Origin: Tateyamaria omphalii | GTDB taxonomy: Bacteria; Pseudomonadota; Alphaproteobacteria; Rhodobacterales; Rhodobacteraceae | NCBI RefSeq assembly: GCF_019802125.1 | Contig: NZ_JAHVHT010000003.1 | Span: forward strand, 372,001 to 436,000 | Direction: 5' to 3' | Length of the DNA stretch: 64,000 nucleotides | Part shown: one piece after another, positions 35,413 through 43,630 of the stretch | How the letters are laid out: the number at the start of each line of letters is the position of its first letter | Numbering within the stretch: position 1 is the first letter of the stretch | Made by a program: the position numbers and the translations under genes | Notes under the pieces: model-generated | Databases searched by the model: none | Told to the model about the DNA's origin: nothing | Seen by the model: only the letters and a program-made list of their open reading frames with translations

Positions 35413-35859
35413 ATGTTCAGTAAAATCGTGGTTGGCGTCGATGGGTCCGAAACCTCTGACAACGCGGTGCGTATCGCCTGTGACCTGGCGGACAAATATG
35501 GCAGCGAAATTCACATGGTGCATACGCCGCAGCCGCAAACCGTGGCCTTCGCACTTGGGGCGGTGGCGGGCTATCACGCGGTCACCACCATGCCCAGCCA
35601 TGACGAGGTGGTCAAAGCGGCGCAAAAGATCGTCGATGCTGCCACCGATGTGGCCAAGAACTGCGGGTGCACCGTTGTCAGCACGCAAATCGAACAGGGC
35701 GATCCGGGCACCGAAATCACCGGCTTTGCCCAGAAACTCGGTGCCGACCTGATCGTTACCGGGCGGCGCGGGCTGGGCAGCATCGGCTCGCTCGTGCAGG
35801 GCAGCACCAGCCAGCAGGTCAACCATCTGGCCAAATGCGCGACGCTGTCGGTGATCTGA
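35413..35859 (+). CDS. uspA: Universal stress protein, UspA family
   Basis: A 148-residue UspA-fold protein. SKIVVGVDGSETSDNAV (1-20 region) is the first strand and loop, and ADLIVTGRRGLGSIGSLVQGSTSQQVNHLA carries the ATP-binding G-x2-G-x9-G-S/T pattern, so it is probably of the nucleotide-binding type. Cytoplasmic stress or starvation protein. GGAGG seven bases before ATG 35413 sets the start. An FNR-type box upstream suggests oxygen control; a microprotein gene and an AI-2E-family permease follow. Confidence 0.93.
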   Translation: MFSKIVVGVDGSETSDNAVRIACDLADKYGSEIHMVHTPQPQTVAFALGAVAGYHAVTTMPSHDEVVKAAQKIVDAATDVAKNCGCTVVSTQIEQGDPGTEITGFAQKLGADLIVTGRRGLGSIGSLVQGSTSQQVNHLAKCATLSVI

Positions 35860-35965
35860 CAGTCTGCCGACAAACGCCATACGCAGTACCGCACAATAGT
35901 CGGAACTTAATCAAAGGGTGCGCCGTTACCTCAACGATGTGAAGAAAGCGAAGAGGAAGGCCGTC

Positions 35966-36034
35966 ATGCATGGCATTATCTATCTGGTTGGTCTGGTCGT
36001 GATTGTTCTGGCGATTGTGAACTTTGTCTTGTGA
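35966..36034 (+). CDS. 22-residue single-span membrane microprotein
   Basis: ATG 35966 opens a 22-codon frame: a two-residue polar start (MH) followed by one continuous hydrophobic helix, GIIYLVGLVVIVLAIVNFVL, to the TGA stop. AGAGGAAGG lies 5-13 bases before the ATG, an excellent ribosome site for such a short frame. A 10-bp hairpin starts six bases after the stop. Composition, ribosome site and length fit a real inner-membrane microprotein. It sits between uspA (106 bases) and the AI-2E-family gene (58 bases). Function unknown. Confidence 0.6.
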   Translation: MHGIIYLVGLVVIVLAIVNFVL

Positions 36035-36039
36035 TCCGG

Positions 36040-36070
36040 GTGGGCAGCGTACGCTTGGTGCGCTGCCCAC
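36040..36070. terminator. 10-bp hairpin after the microprotein gene
   Basis: GTGGGCAGCG (36040-36049) and CGCTGCCCAC (36061-36070) pair perfectly around an 11-base loop. There is no T-run afterwards, so it is either a factor-assisted terminator or an mRNA 3' stabiliser for the uspA/microprotein transcript; it ends 22 bases before the next start. Confidence 0.55.
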
Positions 36071-36092
36071 GGACACGACAGCGGATCACTCC

Positions 36093-37181
36093 ATGACCTC
36101 TTCACTTGGCGGACCGGTCGGTGCGGCCGTTGTTCTGCTGGCAGTGCTTGCCGCGCTGACGGCTTTGTCAGTGGCAAGCGTCTTCGTGGTGCCGGTCATC
36201 CTGTCGATCCTTCTGGCTCTGGTGTTCAGCCCGCCCTGTCGGTGGCTCAGACGGCGGGGCGTTCCCGAACCGCTCAGCGCTGCGGCGATTGTTCTGTCTC
36301 TGCTGGTGATCGTGGGCTTTTTTGCCGCTGCCTTGGCGATCCCCGTGGCGGGTTGGATCGAAGATGCGCCACGCATGGCACAAGAGGTGGAATGGAAGCT
36401 GCGCAACCTGTCAGGCGTGGCCGCCGCAGTGGTCGAGGCCGAGGAGCAGATCGCAAATGCCGCTGCCGTCGCGGCAGCCACCGATCAGGCAAATGCCCCG
36501 CTCGAAGTTGTGGTCGAACAGCGCGGACCCCTGACCGAAGTGGCCCTTGGCGCGCCCCTGATCGTCGCACAAACCGTATTCGTCCTGATCCTGACCTTCT
36601 TCATTCTGGCCTCGGGCAGCCTGTTCTACGAACGCCTGGTGGCGGTCATGCCCAACTTTGCCGACAAGCGCCGGGCGATCAGCATCGCCTATGACGTCGA
36701 ACGCGAAGTGTCGCGCTACCTGCTGCACATCACCCTGATCAACGCGGGTCTGGGCGTTGCGGTCGGCCTGGCGCTGGGCGCCCTCGGAATGCCGAGCCCG
36801 ATGGCCTTCGGCCTTCTGGCTTTTGCCATGAACTTCGTGCCCTTCGTCGGGGCGCTCGTGGGCGTGATCCTGTCCTTTGCCGTCGCCCTGATCAACATGC
36901 CGAGCCTCTTTGACGCGGTTGTCGTGGCGGGGGTCTACTTCCTGCTGACGTCCATCGAAGGGCAGGTGGTCACACCATGGCTCGTCGGGCGTAAGCTGCG
37001 CCTGAACACGGTCGTGATCCTGATTGCAGTGGCCTTCTGGGCCTGGCTTTGGTCGATCATGGGGATGATCATGGCGGTGCCGCTTCTGGTGACGATGTCG
37101 GTGCTGTGCAAGCACATAGACGCGCTCAAACCTGTCGGGGAATTCCTGTCGGGGCCGGGACCCGATCCGGAACAGTCCTAG
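36093..37181 (+). CDS. AI-2E-family membrane permease
   Basis: A 362-residue inner-membrane protein with about eight spans: two N-terminal (AVVLLAVLAALTALSVASVFVVPVIL), one at IVLSLLVIVGFFAAALAIPV, a soluble stretch with a polar helix (about 98-165), and a C-terminal cluster including ILTFFILASGSLFY and MAFGLLAFAMNFVPFVGALVGV. The P-x-x-G segment NFVPFVGAL and TPWLVGRKLRLN are the usual AI-2E family marks. Substrates range from AI-2 to ions and are not predictable. Its TAG stop shares CTAG with the convergent MerR gene. Confidence 0.88.
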   Translation: MTSSLGGPVGAAVVLLAVLAALTALSVASVFVVPVILSILLALVFSPPCRWLRRRGVPEPLSAAAIVLSLLVIVGFFAAALAIPVAGWIEDAPRMAQEVEWKLRNLSGVAAAVVEAEEQIANAAAVAAATDQANAPLEVVVEQRGPLTEVALGAPLIVAQTVFVLILTFFILASGSLFYERLVAVMPNFADKRRAISIAYDVEREVSRYLLHITLINAGLGVAVGLALGALGMPSPMAFGLLAFAMNFVPFVGALVGVILSFAVALINMPSLFDAVVVAGVYFLLTSIEGQVVTPWLVGRKLRLNTVVILIAVAFWAWLWSIMGMIMAVPLLVTMSVLCKHIDALKPVGEFLSGPGPDPEQS

Positions 37182-37549
37182 CCCTTCAATTCGCTGGCTA
37201 CGCTGTCGCGCAGGTCCTGCAGTTCGTCACGGGCCTCGTCCAGTTGCTTGCGCTGCTCGTCCAGCTCCTTGAGCTGCCCGTCGGCCAGTTCGATCCAGGC
37301 GCGCATCTGCGCCTCGTTGCCTTCATGCTCGTAGATCAAAAGCCACTGCCGGATGTCTTCCAGCTGGAAACCGAATTTACGGCCCCGCAGAATCAGCTTC
37401 ATCCGGGCACATTCGCGCGGGCCGTAGAAACGGGATCGCCCCTCCCGGTCCGGTTGTAAAAGCTCGATATACTCGTAGTAGCGCAGCGTGCGGGGGGTCA
37501 CATCGAACTCCGCGCACATTTCCTTAAAGCTCAAGCGGTCGTCAGCCAT
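37178..37549 (-). CDS. MerR-family regulator, paralogue 2
   Basis: A 123-residue regulator with HTH LSFKEMCAEFDVTPRTLRYYEYIELLQP, wing REGRSRFYGPRECARMKLILRGRKFGFQLEDIRQ and a C-terminal coiled coil (about 80-120). It shares the FDVTPRTLR-(F/Y)-YE and KLILRG-x2-FGF-x-LE-x-IRQ blocks with the MerR protein encoded at 34731, so the two are recent paralogues. No Cys metal-binding loop. It stands 126 bases from the divergent thioesterase gene 37675, a possible target. Confidence 0.85.
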   Translation of the reverse strand: MADDRLSFKEMCAEFDVTPRTLRYYEYIELLQPDREGRSRFYGPRECARMKLILRGRKFGFQLEDIRQWLLIYEHEGNEAQMRAWIELADGQLKELDEQRKQLDEARDELQDLRDSVASELKG

Positions 37550-37674
37550 GGCTTGCTCATGTCTCCATCCCTTGGGGTCAGCCTACGGTGCGTCGGCGGG
37601 CCGTGCAACAGGTGCCTTGCCCGCTGGCCGCGCAATGCCCATAACTTGGGTCGAAGACCGCGTGACGAGACCAC

Positions 37675-38103
37675 ATGACCGATCCCGACAAACTCAAGTT
37701 GGCCCGCCAATTCATTGAAGCCATTCCACATTCCCGCGACCTCGGGATGGAGCTGACCGAGATGGACGACGGCGTGGCCGAGATCACGATGCCCTATGAC
37801 GAAAAGCTGATCGGCGATCCGGAAACGGGCGTGATCAGCGGCGGCGCGGTGTCGGCACTGATGGACACCTGTTGCGGGGCCGCGGTGATGAGCCACCCCA
37901 AGAACCTCGCGGGCACCGCCACGCTGGATCTGCGCATCGACTACATGCGCGCGGCCACGCCGGGCCAGCAGATCACCACGCGCGCCACCTGCTACCACGT
38001 CACCCGATCGGTCGCCTTTGTCCGCGCCACGGCCTGTGACGAGGACAAGGAGAACCCCGTTGCCACCGCCACCGGTGCCTTCACGGTAGAGGGCAGCGCA
38101 TGA
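37675..38103 (+). CDS. PaaI-family hot-dog thioesterase 1
   Basis: A 142-residue hot-dog fold protein. GVISGGAVSALMDTCCGAAV is the active-site helix region (usually HGG; here SGG with D in MDT), and GTATLDLRIDYMRAATPGQQITTRA the second half of the fold. Enzymes of this family hydrolyse acyl-CoA thioesters. The next gene overlaps by four bases and encodes a related protein, so the pair may form a heteromer. Divergent from a MerR regulator. Confidence 0.85.
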   Translation: MTDPDKLKLARQFIEAIPHSRDLGMELTEMDDGVAEITMPYDEKLIGDPETGVISGGAVSALMDTCCGAAVMSHPKNLAGTATLDLRIDYMRAATPGQQITTRATCYHVTRSVAFVRATACDEDKENPVATATGAFTVEGSA

Positions 38104-38600
38104 AACGGCCCGAACCGGTGCAGGTGGTCAAGCAACGGCGCGACGCCGCCCTGCGCGCGCTCGTCGATGGCGTGCCCTACATCCAGTATCTCGGCGTCAC
38201 CTTCGACCGGCGCGGAGACGAGCTGACCGGCGTGCTGCCCTTTGACGAAAAGCTGATCGGCAACCCGCTTTTGCCGGCGCTGCACGGCGGTGTGACGGCT
38301 GCGTTCATGGAGATGACGGCGGTCATCACGCTGTCGTGGTCCTATCTGTGGGAAGACATCGAAAGCGGCAGCCTCGACTTCGATCCTAGTGGCGGCACGC
38401 GCATGCCGCGCCTGCCCAAGACGGTGGATTTCTCGGTCGATTACCTGCGCTCCGGCCTGCCGCGCGACGCCTATGCGCGGGCGCGCATCAACCGCTCCGG
38501 GCGGCGCTATGCGTCGGTGCACGTGGAGGGCTGGCAGGACAACCGCGACCGGCTCTTTGCCCAGGCGACGGGGCATTTCGTGATGCCGCAGCGGCGGTAG
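38100..38600 (+). CDS. PaaI-family hot-dog thioesterase 2
   Basis: A 166-residue hot-dog protein with the standard LHGGVTAAFMEMTAVITLSW active-site region (HGG; catalytic acid Glu in MEM) and PKTVDFSVDYLRSGLPRDAYARA. Like its partner it contains the block LPFDEKLIGNP / MPYDEKLIGDP, showing common origin. Coupled to the preceding gene by a four-base overlap. Cytoplasmic acyl-CoA thioesterase; substrate unknown. Confidence 0.85.
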   Translation: MKRPEPVQVVKQRRDAALRALVDGVPYIQYLGVTFDRRGDELTGVLPFDEKLIGNPLLPALHGGVTAAFMEMTAVITLSWSYLWEDIESGSLDFDPSGGTRMPRLPKTVDFSVDYLRSGLPRDAYARARINRSGRRYASVHVEGWQDNRDRLFAQATGHFVMPQRR

Positions 38601-38601
38601 C

Positions 38602-39933
38602 TTGGACGCCGTCGGTCCCAAGGCCGCACCCGCCCCGCTGACCCATAAGCGGGTGCTCAGGATCGCCCTGCCGATCGTGCTGTCGAATGCCACCGTGCCC
38701 ATCCTGGGGGCCGTGGACGTGGGCGTCGTTGGCCAGATGGGCGAAGCGGCCCCCATCGGCGCTGTCGCCATGGGCGCCATCATACTGACGACGATCTACT
38801 GGATCTTCGGCTTCCTGCGCATGGGCACGGTCAGCCTTGTGGGACAGGCCGCCGGGGCAGGGGATGACGATGAGGTCTCGGCCTGGCTCACCCGCGCGCT
38901 GCTCGTGGCCGCCGTGGGCGGCGCCGGCCTGATCCTGTTGCAAATCCCAATCTTCTGGGCTGCGTTCGAACTCTCCCCGGCGAGTGAAGAGGTCGAAAGC
39001 CTGACCCGCGACTACCTCTTCATCCGCATCTGGACCGCACCCGCGGCCATCGCGGTCTACGCGCTCACCGGCTGGCTGGTCGCGATGGAGCACACGGGCG
39101 GCGTGTTCTGGGTGCAGCTGGTGATGAATGGCGTGAACATCGCGCTGAACTTCGTCTTTGTTCTAGGCTTTGGCTGGGGCGTCGCGGGCGTCGCTATCGC
39201 CACCGTGATCGCCGAGGTGATCGGCGCGGCCCTCGGCCTCTGGTTCTGCCGCGCGGCCTTTGCCCGGCCCGCATGGCGCGACTGGCCGCAGGTCCTTCGG
39301 CGCGCGCAACTGATCAAGATGGCGCTGCTGAACACCGACATCCTGCTGCGCTCGCTCATGCTGATGATCATCTTTTCCAGCTTCGTCTTCCTGGGCGCGC
39401 GCTTCGGCGACGTGACGCTGGCCGCGAACGAGGTGTTGATCCAGTTCATGTACATCACCGCCTACGCCATGGACGGCTTCGCATTCGCCGCCGAGACGCT
39501 GATCGCCCGCGCCTATGGCCGTCGCGATCCGGGCCGGGTGCGCAGGTCGGCGATTATGACCGGCATGTGGGGCATGGTTGTCTGCGGCACGACCGCTGTT
39601 GCATTTTTGCTGGCAGGGCCGTGGTTGATCGACCTCATGGCCAAGGACGCGCAGGTGCAGGCTGAGGCGCGGGACTACCTGCTCTACATGGTCGCCGCCC
39701 CGCTTCTTGGCTGTGCCGCCTGGATGCTCGACGGCATCTTTATCGGCGCAGGGCGCGGGCGGGACATGCGCAACATGATGGCGATTTCGTTCGTGCTGTA
39801 TTGGCTCGCGGTGCTGATGCTGTTGCCGGTGCTCGGCAATCACGGGCTCTGGGCCGCGCTCCTCATTTCATTCGTCGCGCGGGGTGTGACGTTGGGCGTG
39901 CGGTATCCGGCCTTGGAGCGCGCGGCGGCCTGA
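38602..39933 (+). CDS. MATE-family efflux transporter (DinF-like)
   Basis: A 443-residue protein with twelve predicted spans, starting RIALPIVLSNATVPILGAVDVGVVGQ, the MATE N-terminal pattern, and later FVLGFGWGVAGVAIATVIAEVIGAALG and FAFAAETLIARAYGRRD. It should export cationic compounds in exchange for Na+ or H+ at the inner membrane. The start is TTG 38602, one base after the preceding stop, inside a thioesterase-MATE operon; no upstream ATG fits. Confidence 0.9.
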   Translation: MDAVGPKAAPAPLTHKRVLRIALPIVLSNATVPILGAVDVGVVGQMGEAAPIGAVAMGAIILTTIYWIFGFLRMGTVSLVGQAAGAGDDDEVSAWLTRALLVAAVGGAGLILLQIPIFWAAFELSPASEEVESLTRDYLFIRIWTAPAAIAVYALTGWLVAMEHTGGVFWVQLVMNGVNIALNFVFVLGFGWGVAGVAIATVIAEVIGAALGLWFCRAAFARPAWRDWPQVLRRAQLIKMALLNTDILLRSLMLMIIFSSFVFLGARFGDVTLAANEVLIQFMYITAYAMDGFAFAAETLIARAYGRRDPGRVRRSAIMTGMWGMVVCGTTAVAFLLAGPWLIDLMAKDAQVQAEARDYLLYMVAAPLLGCAAWMLDGIFIGAGRGRDMRNMMAISFVLYWLAVLMLLPVLGNHGLWAALLISFVARGVTLGVRYPALERAAA

Positions 39934-39986
39934 AGGACTGGGGCGCTGCCCCAGACCCCGTCGTATTCTTCGTCAGAAGAAGACTA
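39932..39986 (+). repeat. Intergenic hairpin repeat, family B copy 4
   Basis: CTGGGGC-GCT-GCCCCAG (39938-39954), then ACCCCGTCGTA and TTCTTC-GTCA-GAAGAA (39966-39981). It is the best match to the copy at 9323-9368, which is in opposite orientation. It lies between convergent MATE and pyrD genes and could terminate both. Confidence 0.65.
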
Positions 39987-41027
39987 GAGCCAGTCCTGCG
40001 ATCCCGTGCCGATCGCTTCGGTCACCGACTGGAAGCCGTCCTGTTGTAGCTGCACGTCGAGCCCCTTGGCGATGCGCGCGGCGAGGCTGAGGCCGCCATA
40101 GACGAGGCCAGTGTAGAGCTGCACGGCAGAGGCGCCCGCCCGGATCTTGGCATAGGCATCACGCGCGTTGGAGATGCCACCGACGCCGATAAGCGGGGTT
40201 TTCGTCAGGCTGTGCAGCTTCGCCAGCACGCGCGTCGACTTTTCAAAGAGTGGCGCGCCGGAGAGGCCCCCTTTTTCGTCTGCATGTGCACTGCGCAGAC
40301 CGTCGCGGTCCAGCGTCGTGTTCGTGGCGATGATGGCAGCGACCCGCGCATCCTCTGCCACCTTGGCGATGTCGGCGAGGTCCTGGTCCGTCAGGTCCGG
40401 CGCGATTTTCAGGAACACGGGGATGTCGCCCCGCACCTGCATCACGCCGTCCAGCAGGGCCGCCAGTGCCATGGGGCCCTGGAGGTCGCGCAGTTTTTCG
40501 GTGTTGGGGCTTGAGACGTTGACCGTCGCAAAGTCGATATGCGGCGCGCAATGTTGCAGCACCTTTGCGAAGTCCTCGGCCCGATTGGCACTGTCCTTGT
40601 TTGCGCCCAGATTCAAGCCGACGGGCACGCCCTCGGGGCGTTTGGCAAGTCGGGCCGCAATCGCTTCCATCCCGTCATTGTTGAAGCCGAAGCGGTTGAT
40701 CGCAGCCGCATCTTCCGCCAGTCGGAAGAGGCGCGGTTTGGGGTTGCCGGGTTGGGGCAGGGGGGTCGCTGCGCCCACCTCGATCCAGCCGAAACCGGCG
40801 CGGCTGAGGGGGGCAATGGCGGTGGCGTTCTTGTCAAACCCGGCGGCCAGCCCCACCGGGTTGGGCAGGTCCATACCCGCAAGCGTGGTGCGCAAGCGCG
40901 GGCTGGTCACCGGGCCGGGCAGAACGGCGAGGGGCGTGTGCAGCGCTTTCAGCGCCAGCCCATGGGCGGTTTCCGGGTCCAGCCTGCGCAGCGCCCGCGT
41001 ACCGATCTGTTCCAGCGCCTGTTTCAT
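39984..41027 (-). CDS. pyrD: Dihydroorotate dehydrogenase (quinone), class 2
   Basis: A 347-residue FMN enzyme oxidising dihydroorotate to orotate with electrons to ubiquinone, in pyrimidine synthesis, attached to the inner membrane by its N-terminal helix. [41 protein letters not shown] and [14 protein letters not shown] (catalytic Ser) are class-2 marks; [31 protein letters not shown] binds the FMN phosphate. Length is standard. Overlaps the upstream DUF1330-like gene by four bases. Confidence 0.95.
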   Translation of the reverse strand: MKQALEQIGTRALRRLDPETAHGLALKALHTPLAVLPGPVTSPRLRTTLAGMDLPNPVGLAAGFDKNATAIAPLSRAGFGWIEVGAATPLPQPGNPKPRLFRLAEDAAAINRFGFNNDGMEAIAARLAKRPEGVPVGLNLGANKDSANRAEDFAKVLQHCAPHIDFATVNVSSPNTEKLRDLQGPMALAALLDGVMQVRGDIPVFLKIAPDLTDQDLADIAKVAEDARVAAIIATNTTLDRDGLRSAHADEKGGLSGAPLFEKSTRVLAKLHSLTKTPLIGVGGISNARDAYAKIRAGASAVQLYTGLVYGGLSLAARIAKGLDVQLQQDGFQSVTEAIGTGSQDWL

Positions 41028-41452
41028 CCGAAGGTCGCGCCCCGGTCGGTTGGTGCGCAGCGGATAAGGCGCGAGGTTCTGACCGCCGCCTGCCGGTGCA
41101 CCACCGCGCGTTTGTAGTCAGGGTCAGTCACCATGGCAAGAAACGCGCCCGCATCCGGGTAGCGCGCGATGAACATGGCATCCCAAGCCTCCTCCGCCGG
41201 ACCGATCAGCGTGGTTTCGAACCCGCCGCGCCACAGGATTGACCCACCAACCTTCTCCAGAACCGGACCGGAGTGCTTGCCATAGAGCGCATAGGCCTGC
41301 GCGCCCGTCAGCCCATCCCGAGCCAGCGCGTGATCACCGGGGTAGTTCGCCAGATCGCGAAAGGCCACGAGGTTCAACATCTCGATGGGCGTATCGCGGG
41401 GCAGGTCCTTGAATGCCTCGAACTGGTCGCGGCTGGGGTCCACGTGGCTCAT
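41024..41452 (-). CDS. DUF1330-like protein
   Basis: A 142-residue soluble protein resembling the DUF1330 family (ferredoxin-like alpha/beta barrel): [12 protein letters not shown] near the start, [24 protein letters not shown] in the middle and [35 protein letters not shown] in the C-terminal half. Function unknown. It overlaps pyrD and the DUF952 gene by four bases each, so the three are one coupled operon. Confidence 0.7.
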   Translation of the reverse strand: MSHVDPSRDQFEAFKDLPRDTPIEMLNLVAFRDLANYPGDHALARDGLTGAQAYALYGKHSGPVLEKVGGSILWRGGFETTLIGPAEEAWDAMFIARYPDAGAFLAMVTDPDYKRAVVHRQAAVRTSRLIRCAPTDRGATFG

Positions 41453-41796
41453 GTGTCAAACCCCGCGCCTGCGGGGAATTGGTGCGCGCCATCCTCAAGC
41501 GGCAGGGGTTGCGCCCAGTGCACATCGGCCAGCCGTATCTCACGATAGAGATGCGGAAACTCCGCCCCGCCGCGCGACACTTCCCATTTCAGATCGTCGC
41601 CAAGGGCATCCGCATCGACCGCGATCAGGAACAGATCGTCCTCGCCCGCGAAATGCTTGGCCGCCGTCTCTGCCGCCTGTGTGGCCGTGGAAAAGTGGAC
41701 ATACCCGTCCTGCACATCAATCGGCGCGCCTGGCGTGGTGCCGTTTTCGCGCAAGGCGGCCCATTCGGGACCGCGAAAAATCTTGTAGATCAGCAT
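41449..41796 (-). CDS. DUF952-family protein
   Basis: A 115-residue protein. IYKIFRGPEWAALRENGT and DGYVHFSTATQAAETAAKHFAGEDDLFLIAVD, with FPHLYREI later, are the signature of DUF952, a family related to ADP-ribosyltransferase-like folds; role unknown. ATG 41796 is chosen over TTG 41820 for family length, although the ribosome site is poor. First gene of the DUF952-DUF1330-pyrD group. Confidence 0.75.
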   Translation of the reverse strand: MLIYKIFRGPEWAALRENGTTPGAPIDVQDGYVHFSTATQAAETAAKHFAGEDDLFLIAVDADALGDDLKWEVSRGGAEFPHLYREIRLADVHWAQPLPLEDGAHQFPAGAGFDT

Positions 41797-41939
41797 GGGG
41801 GCGTGATGCCTATTGCCCAACGGCTGGTCAAGTGGGCACTGTCACCGTTTTGTCGCCCGCTTTCCCCTAGGAACCGCTTTGACTCGCGGCGCGCTTTGTA
41901 GTCACGATACGAACATAACCAACACGGGAGACCACCGAC

Positions 41940-43499
41940 ATGACCCGACTTCTGATGGGCACAGCCGCCCTCGCGCTCAGCGCTGGCATGGCATCCGCCG
42001 AATACACGCTGCACATCCTGCACACCAACGACATGCACAGCCGCATTGAATCGATCAACCGTTTCGATTCGACCTGCAACGCCGAGGGCGAGGCCGAAGG
42101 CAAATGCTTTGGCGGTGTGGCGCGCGTGAAATCGGCCATTGATGCCAAGAAGGCCGCACTCGACAACCAGAACGTTGTTGTGCTGGACGCGGGCGACCCG
42201 TTCCAGGGTTCGCTTTTCTACACCACGTACAAAGGTGCGGCCGAGGCCGAGTTCATGGAGAAAATCGGCTATGACGCGATGGCCGTCGGCAACCACGAAT
42301 TCGACGATGGTCCGCCCAAACTGGCCGAGTTCATCGACGCGGTGAGCTTTCCGGTGATCTCCGGCAACCTTGATCTGTCCGCCGAGGAGACGCTGAAGGG
42401 CAAGATCGAAAACCACGTTGTGCTTGAGGTCGGTGGCAAAAAGATCGGCATCATCTCGGCGCTGGCCACCGATACTGTGGAAACCTCCTCGCCCGGTCCC
42501 AATGTCGTCTTCCAGGACGAGATCGAGGCGCTGCAGGCCGACGTTGCCACGCTGCAGGGCGAAGGCGTCGATATCATCATCGCGCTCAACCACGTGGGTC
42601 TGAACAAGGACCTGGCCATTGCCGAGGCCGTCGATGGTATCGACGTGGTGATCGGTGGGCATAGCCACACGCTGATGTCCAATGACGACGCGGAAACGCC
42701 TGCCTATCCGACCATGGTGGGCGATGCGGCAGTGGCGCAAGCCTATGCCTATACCAAGTATCTGGGCCACCTGACGGTGACTTTCGATGACGATGGCAAT
42801 GTCACGGCCGCCTCGGGCGACCCGATGCTGCTGGACGCGTCGGTTGAACCGGACGCCGACTTCCTCGCCCGCATTGCAGAGATGGGTGCGCCCATCGAAG
42901 AGATGAAGACGCGTGTGGTGGCCGAAGCGGCGGAAGCCATTGAAGGCGGGCGCGACACGTGCCGCGCGATGGAATGCCCGATGGGCTCGCTGATCGCGGA
43001 TGCGATGCTCGCCCGGGTCGCCGACCAGGGGATCGAGATCGCGATCCAGAACGGCGGCGGCATCCGCGCGTCGATTGACGCGGGCGAGATCACAATGGGT
43101 GAAGTGCTGACCGTGCTGCCCTTCCAGAACACGCTGTCGACCTTCCAGGTGCCGGGATCGGCCATCGTGGAAGCGCTTGAAAACGGCGTGGGCCAGATCG
43201 AGGATGGCGCGGGCCGCTTCCCGCAAGTGGCCGGCATGAGCTACGCATTCGATGCGGCGAAGTCTGCAGGCGAGCGGGTCAGCGACGTCATGGTGGGCGG
43301 GGCGCCGATCGAGATGGACAAGCTCTATGGCGTGGTCAGCAACAACTACGTGCGCAATGGCGGTGACGGCTACGCAATGTTCGTGGACGCCGAAAACGCC
43401 TACGATTTCGGGCCTGACCTGGCGGATGTGACGGCGGAATACCTGGCCGAACAGGGGCCGTTTACGCCTTACACTGACGGTCGGATCACCGTTAAGTAA
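41940..43499 (+). CDS. Periplasmic 5'-nucleotidase / UshA-family metallophosphoesterase
   Basis: A 519-residue exported enzyme. Signal peptide RLLMGTAALALSAGMASA (about 1-20); metallophosphoesterase domain with LHTNDMHSRI, VVVLDAGDPFQGS, VGNHEFDDG, ALNHVG and GGHSHT, giving the full two-metal site; then the C-terminal nucleotide-binding domain with QNGGGIRASIDAG and NNYVRNGGDGY. It should dephosphorylate nucleotides or related phosphoesters in the periplasm, supplying phosphate and nucleosides that the deo genes could use. GGAG lies about seven bases before ATG 41940. Ends in a good intrinsic terminator. Confidence 0.92.
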   Translation: MTRLLMGTAALALSAGMASAEYTLHILHTNDMHSRIESINRFDSTCNAEGEAEGKCFGGVARVKSAIDAKKAALDNQNVVVLDAGDPFQGSLFYTTYKGAAEAEFMEKIGYDAMAVGNHEFDDGPPKLAEFIDAVSFPVISGNLDLSAEETLKGKIENHVVLEVGGKKIGIISALATDTVETSSPGPNVVFQDEIEALQADVATLQGEGVDIIIALNHVGLNKDLAIAEAVDGIDVVIGGHSHTLMSNDDAETPAYPTMVGDAAVAQAYAYTKYLGHLTVTFDDDGNVTAASGDPMLLDASVEPDADFLARIAEMGAPIEEMKTRVVAEAAEAIEGGRDTCRAMECPMGSLIADAMLARVADQGIEIAIQNGGGIRASIDAGEITMGEVLTVLPFQNTLSTFQVPGSAIVEALENGVGQIEDGAGRFPQVAGMSYAFDAAKSAGERVSDVMVGGAPIEMDKLYGVVSNNYVRNGGDGYAMFVDAENAYDFGPDLADVTAEYLAEQGPFTPYTDGRITVK

Positions 43500-43504
43500 A
43501 GCAT

Positions 43505-43528
43505 GGCGCAGGACACCTGCGCCTTACG
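43505..43528. repeat. Palindromic unit with TTACG tail, family A copy 4
   Basis: GGCGCAGG-ACA-CCTGCGCC followed by TTACG, starting six bases after the nucleotidase stop. Different stem sequence from the other family-A units but the same design and tail. Confidence 0.55.
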
Positions 43529-43534
43529 ATCCTG

Positions 43535-43567
43535 AGAAGGCGGGGCAAGCGCTCCGCCTTTTTCTCG
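43535..43567 (+). terminator. Intrinsic terminator of the nucleotidase gene
   Basis: GAGAAGGCGG ... CCGCCTTTTTCTC pairs over seven G/C-rich bases plus flanking GAGAA/TTCTC around a ten-base loop, and includes a T-run. It should end the nucleotidase transcript. Confidence 0.8.
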
Positions 43568-43577
43568 TCAATCGTCA

Positions 43578-43599
43578 GGCGGATCAGGATCTGCCTTAC
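43578..43599. repeat. Palindromic unit with TTAC tail, family A copy 5
   Basis: GGCGGATC-AG-GATCTGCC followed by TTACA; differs at only a few bases from the unit at 17809-17831, about 25.8 kb away. Confidence 0.6.
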
Positions 43600-43630
43600 A
43601 GTTCGTTTCCTAGCGATATAGCGGCACCCC

